Assembly (NCBI RefSeq): GCF_009664975.1
Contig: NZ_WJXB01000016.1
Coordinates: 62,001-126,000, forward strand
Direction of reading: 5' to 3'
Length of the DNA stretch: 64,000 nucleotides
Origin: Paenibacillus monticola
Lineage (GTDB): Bacteria > Bacillota > Bacilli > Paenibacillales > Paenibacillaceae
The notes beneath the pieces were generated by a model that did no database searches, was not told the origin of the DNA, and was given only the letters and a program-made list of their open reading frames with translations. This document shows, in pieces, positions 25,747 through 34,503 of the stretch. A program made the translations under genes and the position numbers. Every line of letters begins with the position of its first letter. The first letter of the stretch is position 1.

Positions 25747-26757
25747 ATGAGCTATATCAATTTCAAGGGAACCGTTAAAAAAATCAATTTGAAATCTGCG
25801 GAGGAAACAGAGATTACGATCAGTATACCGGCAGAGGAACTGGACGGGCAGTATAACATCCTGCAAAGCATGCTGGAGTTGAAGGTGATCGGTGGACTGG
25901 ACTCTCAAATCATCACATATAAGGTCATGAAGAACGCACTCACGGGCAAGCCGTTGACCAAATATGTCGTTGATAATACGGGTTTAGTATCTGTAGCTCA
26001 ACCGGAAGGTGAACAGCTCTCCATGGATTTGGGACTGCCTGCAGAGAAGGTTGAGATCAAGGCAGAGCCAGTGCAAATCGATCTTGAAGTTATTCAGGAA
26101 TTTATCTTAAGCAGACTAGCTCCGAACTTCGATGATTTGGACCATGATTTCGTTGAGATTACACTGCGCCTTTCAGAAGGTGAAACATACCTGAAGCTTG
26201 CTGCAGAAGCGGATATGGGTGTCGGCGTATTTGTGGTTATGGTGGATGAATACCGCAGACGGGTGGCTCCAATGGCTGCGAGCTGGGATGAATGGCGTAA
26301 CGGTAAGGTTAAGACTGAGCCAGTGGTCAAGAAAGAAGCAGCCGATGTTGTTTCCGAGGAAGTTGAGAATCCGGATGAAGTTGGTGGTGAAGCTGCTGGA
26401 GAATCTGACAAGACAGAAGGTAATGACACTCAGGAAGGCGGCCTCGACGTTGTAAAGGGTGAAGGGACTAAAAAAGAAGATAGTATTGATCCGGCTGACC
26501 CTGCAGGTGCGGATGAGTCAAGTAAAGAAGAGTTGGACGCCTTTATTCTTGCTAATCGCCCTATCTTCCCAGAGGTCGAATATGATGGACAGCCTATCCC
26601 TTTTCCTGATCTACTGGAAAAACGCTTGAAGGAAGATAAGACCTGGCGTGAAATCGCCAATGAGCGTGGCATGACGAGCGGACAATTGTCTGCAAGATGG
26701 TCAGCATATCGGAAGTTGGCCACGAAGAAAAAGAATGAAGGTGGGGGAGCAGCATGA
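25747..26757 (+). CDS. phage protein with acidic linker and C-terminal helix-turn-helix-like region
   Basis: This encodes 336 aa. Residues 1-60 are beta-rich (FKGTVKKINLKSAEETEITISI). A middle domain (about 110-185) is helical. Residues 195-270 form a low-complexity acidic linker. The C-terminal 45 residues (LLEKRLKEDKTWREIANERGMTSGQLSARWSAYRKLATKKK) look like an HTH with a basic tail. No known family. It sits between resolvase and regulator genes, so a DNA-related role is plausible. Confidence 0.65.
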   Translation: MSYINFKGTVKKINLKSAEETEITISIPAEELDGQYNILQSMLELKVIGGLDSQIITYKVMKNALTGKPLTKYVVDNTGLVSVAQPEGEQLSMDLGLPAEKVEIKAEPVQIDLEVIQEFILSRLAPNFDDLDHDFVEITLRLSEGETYLKLAAEADMGVGVFVVMVDEYRRRVAPMAASWDEWRNGKVKTEPVVKKEAADVVSEEVENPDEVGGEAAGESDKTEGNDTQEGGLDVVKGEGTKKEDSIDPADPAGADESSKEELDAFILANRPIFPEVEYDGQPIPFPDLLEKRLKEDKTWREIANERGMTSGQLSARWSAYRKLATKKKNEGGGAA

Positions 26758-26788
26758 GCTGCTTCTTCTCTTTAAAGGAGGGGCTGCA

Positions 26789-26989
26789 ATGTTCATCAAT
26801 CTTGGATTGCTCATGCAAATGAAATATGAATTGATATTGAGCATACATGCAGATGTGGTCTGGGAACACTCCATCCGGTGCTTTAACGAAACAAGGTTAC
26901 GGAAGCTGATTGACCAGGCACTGGATGAACGGGACGTTGCTTCCTTCTATAGATACTCGGCTGAGCTGGTTGATTTAAGAAAAGGATGA
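26789..26989 (+). CDS. IDEAL-domain-like small protein
   Basis: This encodes 66 aa from ATG 26789 (AAAGGAGGGGCTGCA upstream). The C-terminal KLIDQALDERDVASFYRYSAELVDL matches the IDEAL motif pattern (I-D-x-A-L-D-x-x-D). Such short proteins are frequent in Bacillota and their phages; their partners are mostly unknown. Confidence 0.72.
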   Translation: MFINLGLLMQMKYELILSIHADVVWEHSIRCFNETRLRKLIDQALDERDVASFYRYSAELVDLRKG

Positions 26990-27021
26990 TAACGGTAATT
27001 CAAGTCGATGGAGGTGTCAAC

Positions 27022-27252
27022 ATGAGAAATACTTTGGGAGATTTAAATAATCACTTATTTGCTCAATTGGAGCGACTAAACGATGAGAGCTTGACTGGTG
27101 AAAAATTAGTAGAGGAAATCAGTAAAGCAAAGGCAGTAACGAGTGTAGCTTCTCAAATTATAGCAACCGGCTCTCTTGTCTTGGAAGCAAAAAGACTCGC
27201 TGATGATAGGATGAACGCTGACACGACTATTCCAAGAATGTTGGAGGGGTGA
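27022..27252 (+). CDS. small conserved phage protein
   Basis: This encodes 76 aa from ATG 27022 (GATGGAGGTGTCAAC upstream). It is a helical hairpin: LGDLNNHLFAQLERLND, then VEEISKAKAVTSVASQIIATGSLVLEAKRLADD. This type is common in Bacillota prophages upstream of an HNH endonuclease gene, as here. Function unknown. Confidence 0.72.
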   Translation: MRNTLGDLNNHLFAQLERLNDESLTGEKLVEEISKAKAVTSVASQIIATGSLVLEAKRLADDRMNADTTIPRMLEG

Positions 27253-27254
27253 CT

Positions 27255-27854
27255 ATGTTCCGGTTCACTTATGAACAAAGGGAATTTATCAGGACCCATA
27301 TACAGGGACGCTTTGTCCCTGAACTGACCAATCTGTTTAATACAGCTTTCGCCACAGAGATTAAACCTTCTCAAATTCGAACGTTCATTAAAAATAACAG
27401 ATTGAAGAGCGGCATTGATTCAAGGATTAAATCGGGAAACGTGCCTTTCAACAAAGGCAAAAAGAAAACATGGCTTGGTGGAGAAGCTACTCAATTCAGC
27501 AAGGGTCACAAGCCCCACAATTATGTTCCTGTAGGCTCTGAGAGGGTCAATGGGGATGATTATGTAGATATCAAGATTGCTGATCCAAACAAATGGCGGG
27601 GTAAGCACATCCTTGTTTGGGAAAAATACAACAGTCGATCAGTTCCAAAAAGTAACGTAATCATATTCGGTGATGGAAACCGGCGCAACTTTGATCCTGA
27701 TAACCTAATTCTAGTCTCTCGTTCACAACTTGCGATTATGAACAAAAATGGTTTGATCCAAAAGGACGCCGAACTCACGAGGACCGGCATTATAATGGCT
27801 GACATTCTTAAGAAAATCGGGGAGAGAAAGCGGAGCAAGATAAAAAGGAATTGA
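27255..27854 (+). CDS. HNH endonuclease-like phage protein
   Basis: This encodes 199 aa from ATG 27255 (GGAGGGG upstream). The N-terminal region has an HTH-like motif (ELTNLFNTAFATEIKPSQIRTFIKNNRL). The C-terminal GKHILVWEKYN, VIIFGDGNRRNFDPDNLILVSR is the HNH_3 layout, but the usual catalytic His-His-x-D before GN is replaced by IIFGDGN. The nuclease may therefore be weak or altered, although the same variant appears familiar from other phages. Confidence 0.8.
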   Translation: MFRFTYEQREFIRTHIQGRFVPELTNLFNTAFATEIKPSQIRTFIKNNRLKSGIDSRIKSGNVPFNKGKKKTWLGGEATQFSKGHKPHNYVPVGSERVNGDDYVDIKIADPNKWRGKHILVWEKYNSRSVPKSNVIIFGDGNRRNFDPDNLILVSRSQLAIMNKNGLIQKDAELTRTGIIMADILKKIGERKRSKIKRN

Positions 27855-27923
27855 TTGTCATTGAAAGTTCTGCGTTTAATATCTTGGCAGCAAGAGTAGC
27901 ATTGATGGATTGACTTAAATCAT

Positions 27924-28403
27924 TCAATTCTTCTTTTTATATCTTTCTGACAATAGCCGGGTTCGTTTTTCGTTTATTTTTAACTGCATTTCAGTTCTTT
28001 GTTTTTGCATCTCATCTTCGCATTTCTTTTGCTTTGCTAATTCAGCATCAACTTTCTTAATAAAAAGAGTTACTCTATATAAATTGTCAAAATGTCGAGT
28101 GAGAATTGGTGTAGTGGCAACAAGAAAAAATAGAAGTAGACAAAAGTAAAATATTTTTAAGGATATGCCTGGCACTAAATTAATTGAAAGCACTAATATA
28201 GTCACACAGATTGTGATAATTACGTTCGCCATGCTTTTGGCTTTCAATGTTTCAGAAGCACTTTCAAGTATATTTTTATATCCTTGTAATTCATCTATAG
28301 AATAAGTTCCTAAATTACCGTCAAGATGTTCAAATATTAGTCGGTTAATTTCTCCCATATAAAATGAATGTTTTTTACGCTTTTCAACAAAGAGATTCCG
28401 CAA
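27924..28403 (-). CDS. two-helix membrane protein with coiled-coil tail (accessory)
   Basis: This encodes 159 aa. The first 60 residues are helical (INRLIFEHLDGNLGTYSIDELQGYKNILESASETL). Two membrane helices follow (about 60-78 and 83-103), then a charged coiled coil (about 115-155, KKVDAELAKQKKCEDEM). It opposes the surrounding rightward genes and is AT-rich, the signature of a lysogenically expressed cargo gene. The architecture resembles small membrane effectors of defence or exclusion systems, but no family is recognised. Confidence 0.65.
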   Translation of the reverse strand: MRNLFVEKRKKHSFYMGEINRLIFEHLDGNLGTYSIDELQGYKNILESASETLKAKSMANVIITICVTILVLSINLVPGISLKIFYFCLLLFFLVATTPILTRHFDNLYRVTLFIKKVDAELAKQKKCEDEMQKQRTEMQLKINEKRTRLLSERYKKKN

Positions 28404-28437
28404 TTACAATCAGCTCCATATTCTACATAAACTGAAG

Positions 28438-28467
28438 ACCCCCAAATCCTTGGCTAGGGCGGGGGTC
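28438..28467. other. GC-rich hairpin upstream of the late regulator
   Basis: GACCCC (28438-28443) pairs with GGGGTC (28462-28467). It lies between divergent genes, with no T-run, so it is more likely a regulatory or RNA-processing element than a terminator. Confidence 0.35.
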
Positions 28468-28525
28468 CTAACGGTAAATCATTCCTTTTGACATTATAAC
28501 ATAAAGGGGAATGAGGGGAATGGCG

Positions 28526-29011
28526 ATGGCATGGGGACAATGCGAACTTTTTCCTGTAGCAAACGAGGCAGAGATCCAGCGGACAAAGTTTCTTCTCGGA
28601 AAATATAAAAGCATGCGGCTTTTGATGGATGATTACGAGAATAACACTCAGGATATGCAAATGATTGCAATCGATGGAGAAGTGGCCAGACGGATTGACT
28701 CAGACGAACTGCATGCAGATAAGGCAGCCAACGCTGTTATTTTGATCGAAAAGCAGCGATGGGTGTATGAGAAGTACCAGCTCTATACCGGTATTATTAT
28801 ACGCGCAGTGGGATTGATTCAAGATGAAGATTCGCTTGGTGCGATCAAGCACAGATATATTAAGGGGCATTCATTTAAAGAGACAGTATTGTTTTATAGG
28901 TGCGGAATGAGTGATAGTACAATTCGACGGAAAATTAGCGAGGGAACAAATAGCATAGCCAACACGTTGAAGCTTATTGGGTTCTTTGAACAGGATAACG
29001 CGGAGTTTTAG
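28526..29011 (+). CDS. ArpU/late-transcription-regulator-like protein
   Basis: This encodes 161 aa from ATG 28526 (GAGGGG 8 nt upstream; two earlier in-frame ATGs are too close to their sites). A helical N-terminus leads to a C-terminal region with sigma-70 region-4-like spacing (SLGAIKHRYIKGHSFKETVLFYRCGMSDSTIRRKISEGTNSIA). ArpU-like proteins end the early region and drive late genes in Bacillota phages, matching its position before the terminase side. Confidence 0.75.
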   Translation: MAWGQCELFPVANEAEIQRTKFLLGKYKSMRLLMDDYENNTQDMQMIAIDGEVARRIDSDELHADKAANAVILIEKQRWVYEKYQLYTGIIIRAVGLIQDEDSLGAIKHRYIKGHSFKETVLFYRCGMSDSTIRRKISEGTNSIANTLKLIGFFEQDNAEF

Positions 29012-29090
29012 GGAATATGGACATAAAAGTAATAAAAGGGGATGGATTAATATATCTCAATCCCCTTAGCATATCGATCGTAACTATATT

Positions 29091-30356
29091 TTATTCAGGC
29101 ACTTCATGTTTCAGGAACATGATAATTTCAAAGGCTGCAAAAGCTGTATATATTGTTTTAAAGAGTAGGTCTCCAAATTCAATTAAATATAAATCCCATG
29201 ATTTTGATCGGTCATTAAATTTGATTAATTGATTGTCAGCTTCATATTCGTATGAATGATGACCAATACTATTTCTAATGGAATTGTTTAAGGTGTTTGG
29301 ATCGAGCAAAGGCAAGAAAATATTTTCTTTAGTGAAATATTTCAATCTATTACCTTTATTTTGCATTTTAGTATTGTATTCATTAATAGTATGTATATCT
29401 TTAAATTCTCTAGCTGTTTCAGTCTCAAAATCATTCCTGTTACCTCTTAGGTAAATATTCTGTATCCCTAAAAAAATTGGCAATATTGAAGATAATATTT
29501 CAAAAGATTCTACATAATAATTTTTTAACATATCAAAATTAGTTGTTAAAATACCTTTTGTTTCTTTTATTTTATCAATTTCTTTTGGCCCACAAATATA
29601 TGTTAAAATAATTGGCCATAATAGCTCAAAATAAATTGAAAAATTTTTTAATAACTGTATTATATTTTCATCAGAATATGTTATAAGTTCAGATAAGTCT
29701 TTTTTGAGACTTTGAAGTTCAGTCAAATTCTTGGATTTTAGTTGTAATAATTTTTTCTGTAAATCCTGAATTCTATAATAATCTTCAATAAATAAAAAAG
29801 AAAATGGTCTGTAGAGAACCTGTTTGATAATATCAGAATAATCAATTTTTAAATTTTCAAGCGCATAAGTTGGCTTTTTAACATATTCGTTTTGTATAAG
29901 TTGGCTAATTAAAAATGCGTGTTTATTATTTTTATATAGCTCCCATATTCTAAAAGAGATATTTGCTTCATTTTCAAATCCATCAGAAACCATACTAACT
30001 AGTTCTGTTTTTTTTTGTTGGGTTGCTCTGCTTTTAGATACTTCTAACATGTAAGGTGGAAAGAAAGATGTAATATCATTAGGATCAAATTGTTTTATTT
30101 TATCTGTAAAAAATTCAGTAGCTAATTGAAGTACATGTGTTGGACTTCCCTCATGAACATATGTAGCATTTTTGCATTTAAACTCTTTAACCATACCCTC
30201 ATCAAGGTTTTCATTCCAAATCAAGTAACCACTAACTGTTACATTGCACTTAGGACAACTAAACGTAAATGAGTTTTCATGCACATATCCGCCATATACT
30301 TTTAAAAGAACTACATTTTTGCAGACTTCACACTGTAATTTTAAGTTGCTGTTCAT
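29091..30356 (-). CDS. AT-rich accessory protein: N-terminal zinc ribbon, C-terminal HEPN-like motif
   Basis: This encodes 421 aa. A zinc ribbon is formed by C9/C12 and C34/C37. The long helical middle has no recognised domain. Near the C-terminus IRNSIGHHSYEY contains Arg361-x4-His366, with the Asn after Arg typical of HEPN RNases. The base composition is much more AT-rich than the flanking phage genes, and it runs against them from its own upstream region (TATAAT-like box on the minus strand). It looks like a cargo gene, possibly an abortive-infection RNase. I do not recognise the whole-protein family. Confidence 0.6.
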   Translation of the reverse strand: MNSNLKLQCEVCKNVVLLKVYGGYVHENSFTFSCPKCNVTVSGYLIWNENLDEGMVKEFKCKNATYVHEGSPTHVLQLATEFFTDKIKQFDPNDITSFFPPYMLEVSKSRATQQKKTELVSMVSDGFENEANISFRIWELYKNNKHAFLISQLIQNEYVKKPTYALENLKIDYSDIIKQVLYRPFSFLFIEDYYRIQDLQKKLLQLKSKNLTELQSLKKDLSELITYSDENIIQLLKNFSIYFELLWPIILTYICGPKEIDKIKETKGILTTNFDMLKNYYVESFEILSSILPIFLGIQNIYLRGNRNDFETETAREFKDIHTINEYNTKMQNKGNRLKYFTKENIFLPLLDPNTLNNSIRNSIGHHSYEYEADNQLIKFNDRSKSWDLYLIEFGDLLFKTIYTAFAAFEIIMFLKHEVPE

Positions 30357-30599
30357 TAAATTACCCTACTTTCAATGATATGATAAAAAATTATACTCTC
30401 ACTTTGCAAACACAAGATTTTCATAAATATGTATAATTAGAACTGGCTTTAGAAGGAAATTTGAACGTAATTTGACTCTAAGTTGAGTAGCACATGACGG
30501 TTTTTCCGTGATATTATGAGATTGTGGAAATCAGGCGAGATTGACACGCACAGCTGCAAAAATATACGTTAACCGAGACGTACCTCATCTTGCTTTTTC

Positions 30600-30938
30600 T
30601 TACCTTATCATTGGGTTGACTTCCTCACCATTAATTAAAAGTAGTTCAAATGATTCTTTAGTTCGATCCATGTCCATTGCACACGTAAGATCTACTGTTC
30701 TTCCATCTGGATGAACAAATTCTAACTGGTGTAACTTATAATCATATTGGAGTGCGAGTTCGTAGTACTCTGAAAAATGCTCAGCCCCATGAATGGCATG
30801 CCTTTTAGAATTGCAGACTTCTATGGAAGTACTCCATTCTCTGTCTTTAAACATAAAACGAACGTCGAACTGTTCACCTACTGGAATTACAGCAATAGTG
30901 TAATTGCTTCCTTCATAGTGATATAGAATATTTGTCAT
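30600..30938 (-). CDS. hypothetical accessory protein
   Basis: This encodes 112 aa. It is a small alpha/beta protein (ILYHYEGSNYTIAVIPVGEQFDVRFMFKDREW, then ELALQYDYKLHQLEFVHPDGRTVDLTCAMDMDR). The minus-strand start has AGGGAGGCGGCGAGTAAT upstream. No family recognised. The 243-nt stretch to the next leftward gene (30357-30599) holds no ORF. Confidence 0.6.
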   Translation of the reverse strand: MTNILYHYEGSNYTIAVIPVGEQFDVRFMFKDREWSTSIEVCNSKRHAIHGAEHFSEYYELALQYDYKLHQLEFVHPDGRTVDLTCAMDMDRTKESFELLLINGEEVNPMIR

Positions 30939-31047
30939 ATTACTCGCCGCCTCCCTTTGTAGGTCTAAAGTTCGACACCGAAAGAGGAAAATCCTTCCTT
31001 TATGACGAATGTTGAACTATACGAAGATATTAGCGGAGGGATTTCAG

Positions 31048-31659
31048 ATGGCAAGAAGGAAAAGCAAGGCGAAACAGGAAGAAGAATTTATTCAAGGTGT
31101 CATGAGTCTTGCTGCAATAGGATCGCTTGCGTTAACTTATACATTAACAAAGTCATTTCAGGCTTCAATCATTGTGTGTATTCTTGTTGTTGCTGTTGTA
31201 ATTGCGATCTTGATTTCTCGGAAACTGCAGCATCAGGAGCGGTTAAAGAAGTCTGGTATTGCTGAGATTGATAAGATGGAAGGCGTTCAGTTTGAACAGT
31301 ATCTTGGTCATCTGTTCCGATCTCAAGGGTATAAGGCAGAAGTGACACAGGCAGCTGGTGATTATGGTGCTGATCTAATCCTGACAAAAGACGGTAAACG
31401 GATTGTTGTACAGGCAAAGCGTTACAGCAAGAATGTGGGCCTGAAAGCAGTTCAAGAGGTTCGTGGTGCAGTTTCACACTATGGAGCGACTGGTGCTTGG
31501 GTAGTAACGAACAGAGATTATACAGATCAAGCCTACAAGTTAGCCAAATCAAATAGTGTTCGACTTATCGGTCGGGAAGAGCTCGTCGAGATGCTTCTGC
31601 ATATGAGAGAGAAGACAACAGCTTCTAAGAAAGCCGCAAATACAAAGACTAGCGCTTAA
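31048..31659 (+). CDS. membrane-anchored Mrr-like restriction endonuclease
   Basis: This encodes 203 aa from ATG 31048 (GCGGAGGGATTTCAG upstream). Two N-terminal membrane helices (about 17-34 and 39-57) precede an Mrr_cat domain (76-190). The catalytic pattern is complete: GDYGADLIL (Asp109), then VVQAKRY (Gln122-x-Lys124), and later the GATGAWVVTNRDYT strand. Mrr-type enzymes cut modified or foreign DNA; membrane-anchored versions are common in Bacillota and their phages. A C5-methyltransferase lies 1.7 kb downstream. Confidence 0.88.
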   Translation: MARRKSKAKQEEEFIQGVMSLAAIGSLALTYTLTKSFQASIIVCILVVAVVIAILISRKLQHQERLKKSGIAEIDKMEGVQFEQYLGHLFRSQGYKAEVTQAAGDYGADLILTKDGKRIVVQAKRYSKNVGLKAVQEVRGAVSHYGATGAWVVTNRDYTDQAYKLAKSNSVRLIGREELVEMLLHMREKTTASKKAANTKTSA

Positions 31660-31968
31660 TCAAATGAGTGAGCTATGAGCAGAAGAACAGGTAAAGATAT
31701 GTGCTAAAGCCTGATATTCAGAGCTGGTGCTGTTGACTTCACTTTCGTTAGATCAGTAAAATGGTCTTGTTCTCCTTTGTAACAAAGTATGTAAAGATCT
31801 TAAGCAAAGAGCGTAGCGCATTTGCTGCGGACGCTTAGCGGATGCCATTCTTTAAAAAGCGTTTGAATTTTGCATTAATCGTAAATTTATTGTTGAAAAG
31901 CGTACATATAACAGTCGAGGTCGCTCATTTATTGGGCGGCTTTTTTCTATTCCATTGGAGGGATTCTA
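31660..31968. other. non-coding gap ending in a terminator
   Basis: No ORF is seen. Imperfect inverted repeats around 31808-31832 (AGCGT/ACGCT) suggest some RNA structure. The stretch ends with a hairpin and T-run listed separately. Confidence 0.5.
31922..31947 (+). terminator. intrinsic terminator
   Basis: GTCGCTC and GGGCGGC pair (two G-U) across a 7-nt loop and are followed by TTTTTT. It lies before the small zinc-binding gene. Confidence 0.6.
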
Positions 31969-32112
31969 TTGAACAGGAAGAGGAAAGAGCAGCAGCGGTT
32001 AAAAGATCCGCCTAGGCAGCCGAAGAAGTGTGACGGTTGTGTGTGGGGCAGATGGGAAGGAACAGCGCAGTTTTGTTCCAGGGTGAAATGCCAGAAGGGA
32101 AAATCTTCCTGA
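31969..32112 (+). CDS. small four-cysteine phage protein
   Basis: This encodes 47 aa from TTG 31969, with TTGGAGGGATTCTA upstream. The basic N-terminus MNRKRKEQQRLK is followed by CDGCVWGRWEGTAQFCSRVKC, four cysteines likely binding zinc. Short proteins with this CxxCxWGRW pattern are common in Bacillota phages; function unknown. Confidence 0.72.
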   Translation: MNRKRKEQQRLKDPPRQPKKCDGCVWGRWEGTAQFCSRVKCQKGKSS

Positions 32113-32147
32113 ACGTCGAAATATGATGTCGAAGGGAGGAATTATTA

Positions 32148-32609
32148 ATGTCTGATGATTTTATGGACTTTCTAAATTCCAAAGAAAAGGACAAGCAGGA
32201 GCATTCTAAAAGAGAGGATGAATATCAGGCAAGATATGAAAAAACTGTCAGAGAACTTTACGATCTAATTCGTCAATGGATGGAGCCATATGAAACTGCT
32301 GGTAAGTTAAAGATAAGTGAATCCATATATGGTCCTAAAGATAGTAGCCTCATTACTGAGCTTACTATTCAGTTTAACGATACTCAGAAGATATATATAA
32401 CTCCAAACATGGCTAAGCAATTATTAAACACTATGTTCGCAGTTAACATTACACATTTTAATGGCGATATCCATCCACATAAAGAAGCTGCAAAGACTCA
32501 GCTGCTCTTTGATGATAAAGTAGGTTGGTTTATTGATCTTGAATTCCCTAACAGAAAAGAATTCAATGAACAGACCTTTAAAGAGATTCTTAAATCAAAA
32601 TTATTGTAG
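32148..32609 (+). CDS. hypothetical accessory protein
   Basis: This encodes 153 aa with GAAGGGAGGAATTATT before ATG. A charged helical N-terminus (KEKDKQEHSKREDEYQARYEK) is followed by a mixed alpha/beta part (LITELTIQFNDTQKIYITPNM, then LLFDDKVGWFIDLEFPNRKEF). No family recognised. It is closed by a strong terminator, so it forms a unit with the small zinc protein or stands alone. Confidence 0.62.
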   Translation: MSDDFMDFLNSKEKDKQEHSKREDEYQARYEKTVRELYDLIRQWMEPYETAGKLKISESIYGPKDSSLITELTIQFNDTQKIYITPNMAKQLLNTMFAVNITHFNGDIHPHKEAAKTQLLFDDKVGWFIDLEFPNRKEFNEQTFKEILKSKLL

Positions 32610-32617
32610 TTAGTACA

Positions 32618-32637
32618 GCACCTTCGGGTGCTTTTTT
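32618..32637 (+). terminator. intrinsic terminator
   Basis: GCACC-TTCG-GGTGC (32618-32631) is followed by six T. Confidence 0.9.
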
Positions 32638-32807
32638 CATGCCTATAAATGGCCTCCTGAGAGTCATTCTAAGGAGTTTTAAATAAGAACGTGCGTTTGT
32701 TAGGAGAGTGACAGGAAAGAGTAGGGAAGTACAGCTCACTTGGTGTGCTTCTCCGTCTGCGCCAACTCTTAGATGAAAAACCAACTCAACACAAAGGAGG
32801 TGTCCCT

Positions 32808-33344
32808 ATGGACATCAGAACGATACCCATCACAGAGATTAATGCAGCAGCCTATAACCCACGTGTTGACTTTCAGCCCGGAGATCCCGAATATGAGAAA
32901 CTACGCCGCAGTCTGGATGAATTCGGCTATGTTGACCCCATCGTCTGGAACGAGCAAACCGGGAACATGGTCGGTGGCCATCAGCGATACAAGATACTGG
33001 TCAACGAGCAGGGCTGCACGGAGCTAGCCGTTTCCGTCGTTAACCTTGAACCAGGTCGTGAGCGTCTACTAAATCTGGCACTCAATAAAGTCTCTGGACG
33101 CTGGGATGATGAAGCACTTGCCCACCTGCTCAGTGAGCTGCAGGAAGCCGGAGCAGATTTGAACCTGTCCGGCTTTGACTCAGGTGAAATTGATCAATTG
33201 CTCAAAGACTTCACAGAACCACTGGATGATCAGCTAGGCGACTTTCAAAATCGTGAGCTGGACGTGAGCGACTTCGACGAATCCCAGTTCGATTGTAAAT
33301 GCCCCCGTTGCGGCTTCGTATTTAATCAGGAGGAAGTATCATGA
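32808..33344 (+). CDS. ParB N-terminal-like protein coupled to the methyltransferase
   Basis: This encodes 178 aa from ATG 32808 (AAAGGAGGTGTCCCT upstream). The ParB/Srx-type core is IRTIPITEINAAAYNPRVD, LRRSLDEFGYVDPIVWNEQTGNMVGGHQRYKIL, ending with ALNKVSGRWDDEALAHLL. A C-terminal CPRCGFVF half-ribbon (about 165-172) is added. It overlaps the methyltransferase by 4 nt. ParB-like domains often occur fused or adjacent to phage DNA methyltransferases, perhaps aiding target binding. Confidence 0.88.
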   Translation: MDIRTIPITEINAAAYNPRVDFQPGDPEYEKLRRSLDEFGYVDPIVWNEQTGNMVGGHQRYKILVNEQGCTELAVSVVNLEPGRERLLNLALNKVSGRWDDEALAHLLSELQEAGADLNLSGFDSGEIDQLLKDFTEPLDDQLGDFQNRELDVSDFDESQFDCKCPRCGFVFNQEEVS

Positions 33345-34366
33345 GCCACCCAGCATGGGATTGGAAGCTGTCAGACCTAGCAGAAGTCCCCAAACATGGC
33401 CGGACAGTGTTCTCTTGCTTCTCCTGTGGTGGTGGCTCGACAATGGGATACAAGCTTGCTGGATACACGATGCTAGGCAATGTGGAGATCGATCCGCAGA
33501 TGATGCGCATCTACCGGAAGAATCACAATCCGTTGCACCCGTTCCTTATGCCGATTCAGGACTTTAAGGCGCTGCCTAATGATCAGTTGCCGCCAGAGCT
33601 GTTTGACCTGGATATTCTTGATGGGTCACCACCATGCAGTGTTTTTTCGTTGTCGGGTGACAGAGAGGATAAGTGGGGAGGGGAATACTCATTCCGAGAA
33701 GGGCAGGTGGTGCAGCGGTTGGATGACCTGTTCTTCGACTTTCTGGATGTAGCAGAGAAACTTAAACCGAGGGTGATTGTAGCGGAGAACGTCCGCGGCA
33801 TGATGGTTGGGAAAGCTCGTGGTTTCGTCAGTCTGGTCTTATCTCGCTTCCGAGAGCTTGGGTATAGACCGCAACTCTTTCTTCTTAACTCGGCAACCAT
33901 GGGCGTTCCTCAAAAGCGGGAGCGTCTTTTCTTTGTCGCCGCTCGGGAGGATCAGGCATTACCACCGTTACAATTAGAATTCAATGATCCACCGGTGCTG
34001 TACAGGGATGTTCGCAGTGGTGAGGGTAAACCTTTGAATACATCTACGAAAACGTATAGCCGGTGGAAAAGGAAAAGGCCAATTGATCTGAGTATGGGAG
34101 ATGTCACTGAACGGGAAAAAGGAAAAGCCAGCGATTATAACACCATTATTCTCAAGGATCAGAAGGTTTCGAACACTCTGGCCAGTTCATCGTGGTTCCT
34201 GCGATCTGATGAACCCTGTCGGATCAGTGATATGGATTCAATCCGGATTCAGACTTTTCCTAGTGATTATGATTTCTTGGATTCGGATGTTTCTTATGTC
34301 TGTGGAATGAGCGTCCCACCCTTGATGATGAAGAGGATCGCTGAGCAGATTCATTTGCAGTGGTAA
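33341..34366 (+). CDS. DNA (cytosine-5) methyltransferase
   Basis: This encodes 341 aa. AdoMet motif I is VFSCFSCGGGSTMGYKLAG (23-41). Catalytic motif IV is GSPPCSVFS with Cys99. Motif VI is VIVAENVRGM (Glu149). Motif VIII is MGVPQKRERLFFVAAR, and a C-terminal motif X-like region is present. It is nearly full-length for a small phage m5C enzyme. No type II endonuclease gene is adjacent, so it is probably a solitary methylase protecting phage DNA or altering gene regulation. Confidence 0.92.
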   Translation: MSHPAWDWKLSDLAEVPKHGRTVFSCFSCGGGSTMGYKLAGYTMLGNVEIDPQMMRIYRKNHNPLHPFLMPIQDFKALPNDQLPPELFDLDILDGSPPCSVFSLSGDREDKWGGEYSFREGQVVQRLDDLFFDFLDVAEKLKPRVIVAENVRGMMVGKARGFVSLVLSRFRELGYRPQLFLLNSATMGVPQKRERLFFVAAREDQALPPLQLEFNDPPVLYRDVRSGEGKPLNTSTKTYSRWKRKRPIDLSMGDVTEREKGKASDYNTIILKDQKVSNTLASSSWFLRSDEPCRISDMDSIRIQTFPSDYDFLDSDVSYVCGMSVPPLMMKRIAEQIHLQW

Positions 34367-34503
34367 AGAGGGAAATTATTAAAAAGTGAATTTATAAACT
34401 TCGGTACTCCAAAAAAATGTTATTTTACAATTTATTCATGGAAGATATGTTAAAATAATGAATATCCAAATAAGATAATTAAATAACAAAGTGGGGTAGC
34501 GAA

